Below the pieces are notes generated by a model. It ran no database searches. It saw only the letters and a program-made list of their open reading frames with translations, and had not been told where the DNA came from. Shown here one piece after another: positions 58,549 through 64,000 of a stretch of DNA of 64,000 nt (positions are counted from its first letter, which is position 1; each line of letters begins with the position of its first letter). Both the position numbers and the translations under genes were made by a program. The DNA is taken from the NCBI RefSeq assembly GCF_003576645.1, contig NC_044919.1:23352544-23416543 (forward strand), written 5' to 3'. The DNA comes from Ipomoea triloba. Lineage: Eukaryota; Streptophyta; Magnoliopsida; Solanales; Convolvulaceae.

Positions 58549-59447
58549 TGCACTCTCGTGCGAACTCTCGCTCAGGTAGGAAATGAGAACGCTCCACAGC
58601 CGTCCACGTGTCCAGATCAACGAATCAGATGCAATTTTAAAAAAATGACGCGGTGGCATTTTCGTAAATAACTGGAACTTTGGTGCACCTAGTTTCACTT
58701 ACAAGTGCACCTAGTTTCACTTACAAGTGCACCTAGTTTCACTTAAATGTGCACCTAGTTTCACTTACAAGTGCACCTATTTTCGCACCTATTTTTACTT
58801 ACAAGTGCAAGTAATTTACCTTATTAATATTCATGCACCTATTTTCGCAAATACTTTCACTTACAAATGCAAGTAATTTACGTTGTTAATATTCATGCAG
58901 CTGGGTGCAACCTAGGTGCACCTAGTTATAACATAGGTTGCACCTAGTTATAACATAGGTTGCACCTAGTTATAACATTAGGTGCACCTAGTTACAACAT
59001 TAGGTGCACATAGTATTGATGCTCACTGTACAATTCACTTGCACCTGTAATACATTTTACAGACATCTACAATACATTTTACTTGCACTTGTACAAGTAA
59101 TTTACTGTGTTAACATTCATGCACCTGGTTGCAACCTATGTGCACCTAGTTATAGCAATAGGTGCACCTAGTTATAATATTAGGTGCACTTAGTATTGAT
59201 GCTCATTGTACAATTTAGTTGCACTTGTAATACATTTTACTTGCATGTGTGCACCTATTTTCACTTACAGGTGCAAGTAATTTACGTTGTTAACATTTAT
59301 GCACCTGGGTGCACCTATGTGCACCTAGTTATAACATTACGTGCACCTAGTTATAACGTTATGTGCAACTACATTCCGGACACGTGGCGGGCTGTGATTC
59401 GTTCGCAGTTCTCTCCTGGGCAGCTAGTACGCACCTGAACGCGATCC
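58545..59447 (+). mobile_element. TA-microsatellite-flanked element, family 3 (copy 1)
   Basis: Bounded by (TA)n at 58502-58544 and 59448-59462. The left end contains ACAGCCGTCCACGTGTCC (58597-58614); the right end contains GGACACGTGGCGGGCTGT (59377-59394), its imperfect inverse, within about 60 bp of looser terminal symmetry. The interior consists of repeats of about 21 bp, first GTGCACCTAGTTTCACTTAC, later GGTGCACCTAGTTATAAC. No ORF. Confidence 0.8.
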
Positions 59448-59462
59448 TCTATATATATATAT

Positions 59463-59795
59463 AGGGGTACACTCCCATGCAAACTGCCGCCCAAGAAGGA
59501 AATGAGAACGCATGACATTCGTCCACCTGCCCATATCAACGAATCAGATGCAATTTTAAAAAATCAACGTGGTGGCATTTTCGTAAATAACTGGAACTTT
59601 GGTCCAATTAATTGTGTTATAAGTGCACCAAGTTTCACTTACAAGTGCACCTATTTTCGCACCTATTTTCACTTACAAGTGCAAGCAATTTACCTTGTTA
59701 ATATTCATGCATCTATTTTCGCAAATATTTTCACTTACAAATGTAATTTACCTTGTTAATATTCATGCACCTGGGTACAACCTAGGTGGACCTAG
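59463..59795 (+). mobile_element. TA-microsatellite-flanked element, family 3 (copy 2, truncated)
   Basis: Starts right after the (TA)n that ends copy 1, with the same order of segments: AGGAAATGAGAACGC, TCAACGAATCAGATGCAA, GGTGGCATTTTCGTAAATAA, then GTGCACC repeats. It stops at CCTAG 59795, where a Helitron-type start begins; the right end is missing. Confidence 0.75.
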
Positions 59796-60039
59796 TCTAT
59801 ATATATATTAAAACAGAAGTAATAGGTTTCCCGCTCATTTTAGTCCAAAAATTTTGAAATTGGTCAACATAATATTATATAATAATTCCTTAACAGAAAT
59901 TCTAGCCTTCCTTATCATTCCTTATTTATGGCTAAAATTGACAAAAATATTCAAAATATGATTACATTCCTTATTATACACGGAAATTAATGAAATATTT
60001 TATTCAATTACATTCATGTATGGATTCCTTATTTATGTA

Positions 60040-61076
60040 CTTATATTAACAATCAAATTACTATATGATATCCATTATAGTATTCAAAAAAGTATTACCA
60101 TATTATGTTAATGTACGTAATTAAATTCCTCTCATGATAATATTCAAAAAAATAAAAATTCCAACAATCAAATTACTATATGATGTATATTATAGTATTA
60201 AAAAAATATTACTATATTATGTTAATGTACATAATTAAATTTCTCTCATGATAATATTCAAAAAATTAAAAATTCCAACAATTAAATTACTATATGATGT
60301 ATATTATAGTATTAAAAAAATATTACTATATTAGGTTAATATACATAATTAAATTTCTCTCATGATAATATTCAAAAAAAAATTCCAACAATCAAATTAC
60401 TATTAAAAAAATATTACTATATTATGTTAATGTACGTAAAATTCCAACAATCAAATTACTATATGATGTATATTATTGTATTCAAAAACAATATTACTAT
60501 ATTATGTTAATGTACGTAATTAAATTCCTCTGATGATAATATTCAAAAATAAATAAAAATCCCAACAATCAAATTACTATATGATATATATTATAGTATT
60601 AAAAAAATATTACTATATTATGTTAATATACGTAATTAAATTCCTCTCATAATAATATTCAAAAAAAATAAAAATTCCAACAATCAAATTACTATATGAT
60701 GTATATTATAGTATTCAAAAAAATATTAGTATATAATGTTAATGTACGTAATTAAATTCCTATCATGACAATATTCAAAAAAAAAATTCTAACAATCAAA
60801 TTACTATATGATGTATATTATAATATTAAAAAATATTACTATATTATGTTAATTTACGTAATTAAATTTCTCTCATGATAATATTCAAAAAAAAATCGAA
60901 CAATCAAATTACTATATGATGTATGTTATAGTATTCCAGAAAATATTACTATATTATGTTAATGTACGTAATTAAATTCCTCTAATGATAATATTCAAAA
61001 AAAATTTCCAACAATCAAATTATTATATGAGTATATTATAGTATTCCAAACAAATATTACTATATTATGTTAATGT
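60040..61076 (+). repeat. Minisatellite of ~112 bp, about nine to ten copies
   Basis: AATCAAATTA (or AATTAAATTA) occurs at 60051, 60166, 60280, 60390, 60449, 60567, 60682, 60794, 60902 and 61013. Spacing is 108-118 bp except one short unit of 59 bp. Each unit contains ATATTACTATATTATGTTAA, GTACGTAATTAAATTCCTC and GATAATATTCAAAAA. Confidence 0.92.
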
Positions 61077-62495
61077 AGAGATGTTTGGAGGATATTAGAT
61101 TTTGAAATACAGTACAAATATCCTCCTGTAGAGCGCTTGAATTTTCATCTGTCAAATGAACAAAGTATTTATTTTGATGAGGATGCTCCAATCGATGTCA
61201 TTGTAGAACGACATACAGTAAAACATAGCATGTTTCTGGCTTGGCTTGAGGCAAACAAAAACTACCTTGAGTCAAAGCAACTAACTTATGCAGAGATGCC
61301 AACAAAGTTCGTTTGGAAACAAGCAACAAGGGAATTTGTTCCAAGACAATAAGGATTCTCAACTGGTCGAGTTTTTTATGTTCTCCTGGAAGTGGTGAGA
61401 TGTACTATTTGAGATGTCTTTTGAATGTAATCCAATGACCTATGTGTTATGAAGACTTAAGAACAATCAATGGGGGTGTTGTACGACAATTACCGTGATG
61501 CATGTTATGCACTTGGGCTATTGGAAGACGACAAAAAATATATTGATGGAATTGTGGAAGCAAGTCAGTGGGCAACTGCAGGAGAGTTAAGAAATTTATT
61601 CACAACATTATTATCCTCAAATTGTTTAAGCCGTCCGGAAGTGGTTTAGGACAAATATTAGACATATATGTCCGATTATATTCTGTACAAACAACGTAAC
61701 ATATTGAACTTCCAAGGTATGGTATGTATTTATCCATTTGCTTTAATATTTTATTTCATGTCTAATATTGTTAGTTCCATGATGGTGATACTTTTCTAAC
61801 ATCTATTGTTTAATATTTTTTAGATTTAGTCTTCAGTGTTGATGAAATAAAAAATCAAGCAGTAGTTGAGATTGAAAATTGTTGAAAAGATGTGGAAAGA
61901 GCCTACATGATTATCAACAAATGTCAATTCCAGATCTTGACTGTTCGGCCAGTTTGATGAATAGGTTGGTGTATGATGAGATGTGTTATGACAAAGCAGA
62001 ACTTAAAGAAGAGCACAAAAAGTTGGTATCAAATCAATGAGGAGTTTTTTTTGTCTACGATTATGGAGGAACTGGAAAGACATTAGTTTGGAGAACTCTT
62101 TCGGCAGCATTGAGATCAAAGGGAGAAATAATTCTTAATGTTGCTTCAAGTGGTATAGCTTCTCTATTATTACTCGGCGGAAGGATTGCGCATTCAAGGT
62201 TTGCAATTCCCCTAAACCCAAATGAGGATTCAACATGTAATATCAAACAAGGTAGTCATCTTGCAGAACTCATTATTAAGTGCAAACTTATAATTTGGAT
62301 GAAGCACCAATGATGCATAAGCATTGCTTTGAAGCACTTGATAGAAGTATGCGTGATGTATTACATTTTTGCAATCCAAAAAGTTTAGAGATGCCTTTCG
62401 GAGGGAAAACTATTGTATTTGGCAGAGACTTTCGACAAATTTTGCCAGTTATCCCAAAAGGAAGTAGACAGGATATTGTTAATGCAACAATAAAT
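61077..62495 (+). pseudogene. Helitron PIF1-like helicase, broken
   Basis: The frame from about 61086 reads Helitron helicase sequence (DFEIQYKYPPVERLNFHL, then NEQSIYFDEDAPID and YAEMPTKFVWKQATREFVPR) to an in-frame TAA at 61350-61352, and homology continues across stops and frameshifts (WATAGELRNLF near 61570). The Walker A motif GGTGKT is at 62065-62082, followed by RSKGEIILNVASSGIASLLLLGG. A one-base loss near 62297 shifts the frame in the Walker B region. DFRQILPVIPKGSRQDIVNATIN follows near 62428-62490. PIF1-type helicases unwind DNA for rolling-circle transposition; this copy is non-functional. An AT-rich stretch at 61720-61830 could be an intron or decay. Confidence 0.85.
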
Positions 62496-62496
62496 N

Positions 62497-64000
62497 AAAA
62501 TTTCCAACAATCAAATTATTATATGAGTATATTATAGTATTCCAAACAAATATTACTATATTATGTTAATGTAGAGATGTTTGGAGGATATTAGATTTTG
62601 AAATACAGTACAAATATCCTCCTGTAGAGCGCTTGAATTTTCATCTGTCAAATGAACAAAGTATTTATTTTGATGAGGATGCTCCAATCGATGTCATTGT
62701 AGAACGACATACAGTAAAACATAGCATGTTTCTGGCTTGGCTTGAGGCAAACAAAAACTACCTTGAGTCAAAGCAACTAACTTATGCAGAGATGCCAACA
62801 AAGTTCGTTTGGAAACAAGCAACAAGGGAATTTGTTCCAAGACAATAAGGATTCTCAACTGGTCGAGTTTTTTATGTTCTCCTGGAAGTGGTGAGATGTA
62901 CTATTTGAGATGTCTTTTGAATGTAATCCAATGACCTATGTGTTATGAAGACTTAAGAACAATCAATGGGGGTGTTGTACGACAATTACCGTGATGCATG
63001 TTATGCACTTGGGCTATTGGAAGACGACAAAAAATATATTGATGGAATTGTGGAAGCAAGTCAGTGGGCAACTGCAGGAGAGTTAAGAAATTTATTCACA
63101 ACATTATTATCCTCAAATTGTTTAAGCCGTCCGGAAGTGGTTTAGGACAAATATTAGACATATATGTCCGATTATATTCTGTACAAACAACGTAACATAT
63201 TGAACTTCCAAGGTATGGTATGTATTTATCCATTTGCTTTAATATTTTATTTCATGTCTAATATTGTTAGTTCCATGATGGTGATACTTTTCTAACATCT
63301 ATTGTTTAATATTTTTTAGATTTAGTCTTCAGTGTTGATGAAATAAAAAATCAAGCAGTAGTTGAGATTGAAAATTGTTGAAAAGATGTGGAAAGAGCCT
63401 ACATGATTATCAACAAATGTCAATTCCAGATCTTGACTGTTCGGCCAGTTTGATGAATAGGTTGGTGTATGATGAGATGTGTTATGACAAAGCAGAACTT
63501 AAAGAAGAGCACAAAAAGTTGGTATCAAATCAATGAGGAGTTTTTTTTGTCTACGATTATGGAGGAACTGGAAAGACATTAGTTTGGAGAACTCTTTCGG
63601 CAGCATTGAGATCAAAGGGAGAAATAATTCTTAATGTTGCTTCAAGTGGTATAGCTTCTCTATTATTACTCGGCGGAAGGATTGCGCATTCAAGGTTTGC
63701 AATTCCCCTAAACCCAAATGAGGATTCAACATGTAATATCAAACAAGGTAGTCATCTTGCAGAACTCATTATTAAGTGCAAACTTATAATTTGGATGAAG
63801 CACCAATGATGCATAAGCATTGCTTTGAAGCACTTGATAGAAGTATGCGTGATGTATTACATTTTTGCAATCCAAAAAGTTTAGAGATGCCTTTCGGAGG
63901 GAAAACTATTGTATTTGGCAGAGACTTTCGACAAATTTTGCCAGTTATCCCAAAAGGAAGTAGACAGGATATTGTTAATGCAACAATAAACCCAAAAGGA
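62497..64000 (+). repeat. Second copy of the helicase segment after an N (probable false duplication)
   Basis: Repeats 61001-62495 at a constant offset of 1496 with no difference I could find, including the same stops, frameshifts, Walker A (63561-63578) and last minisatellite unit. It starts directly after the N at 62496. The short frames of the first copy recur at 62633-62848 and 63606-63809. Most simply one contig end is given twice; a genuine recent tandem duplication would need confirmation by long reads. Confidence 0.8.

Larger units (their letters stand above)
59796..62495 (+). mobile_element. Decayed autonomous-type Helitron, 5' end to helicase
   Basis: The start TCTATATATATATTAAAACA (59796-59815) is typical of plant Helitron 5' ends. 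It interrupts the family 3 element. About 240 bp of A+T-rich terminal sequence is followed by a minisatellite (60040-61076) and then by helicase coding remnants. The Rep endonuclease domain, which should precede the helicase, is not seen. The 3' end lies beyond the N at 62496 or outside the window. Confidence 0.65.

Noticed and set aside
58326..58698. Minus-strand frames with YIYIYI runs
   Set aside because: Pure translation of (TA)n and (CATA)n microsatellite.
60040..61076. Regular repeats as a CRISPR-like array
   Set aside because: Units are contiguous and fully repetitive with no unique spacers, and the context is a eukaryotic Helitron.

Overview
This window is repeat-rich plant nuclear DNA, most likely from a eudicot. 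The evidence is Ty1-copia elements primed by initiator Met-tRNA, a Ty3-gypsy element with the plant-typical TGGCGCCGTTGC primer site, Helitrons, a Mutator-type MITE and a long A+T-rich satellite. A lamiid origin is only a guess from the style of the env-like ORF. I see no convincing host gene, tRNA, rRNA or CRISPR array; nearly all of the sequence is mobile elements or tandem repeats.

Layout. (1) 1-20129 is a nest of Ty1-copia elements, probably Sirevirus-like. Element C (+, 1-6730; its 5' part lies outside) carries a broken env-like ORF, a polypurine tract and a 3' LTR, and sits in the gag gene of element B (-, 6731-9138). B sits in the RNase H region of element A (-, gag, pol and 5' LTR up to 20129). 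A inserted into the satellite array. (2) 20130-47690 is a tandem array of a ~990-bp monomer, about 24 copies, interrupted by a 216-bp Mutator-type MITE (23574-23789) and a 2.7-kb solo LTR (37849-40559). (3) 47691-59795 is a patchwork: three families of short elements lying between (TA)n tracts (47691-48510; 55661-56082; 56083-58544; 58545-59447; 59463-59795), two kinds of solo LTR (48511-49830 and 50683-52214), the LTR and primer site of an Athila/Tat-like gypsy element (about 52215-53790), two diverged inverted copies of the satellite core (53795-54800), and a Helitron (56502-58059) nested in a TA-flanked element. (4) 59796-64000 is a decayed Helitron with a ~112-bp minisatellite followed by a broken PIF1-like helicase.

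Assembly caution. Single N characters at 6303, 7590, 8252, 10064, 12606, 19034, 21647, 29032 and 62496 look like contig joins. Sequence after several of them repeats sequence already given before them, so the three pol/LTR copies between 7.5 and 14.8 kb and the two helicase copies after 61 kb are probably false duplications.

Most interesting signals: a TCGAGAGGT/GAGACATC motif vocabulary that clusters upstream of the promoter in both a copia LTR and an apparently unrelated gypsy LTR and also peppers the env-like coding region; the TA-microsatellite-flanked elements with minisatellite cores; and the ~990-bp satellite whose G+C-rich hairpin core survives in diverged copies outside the array.
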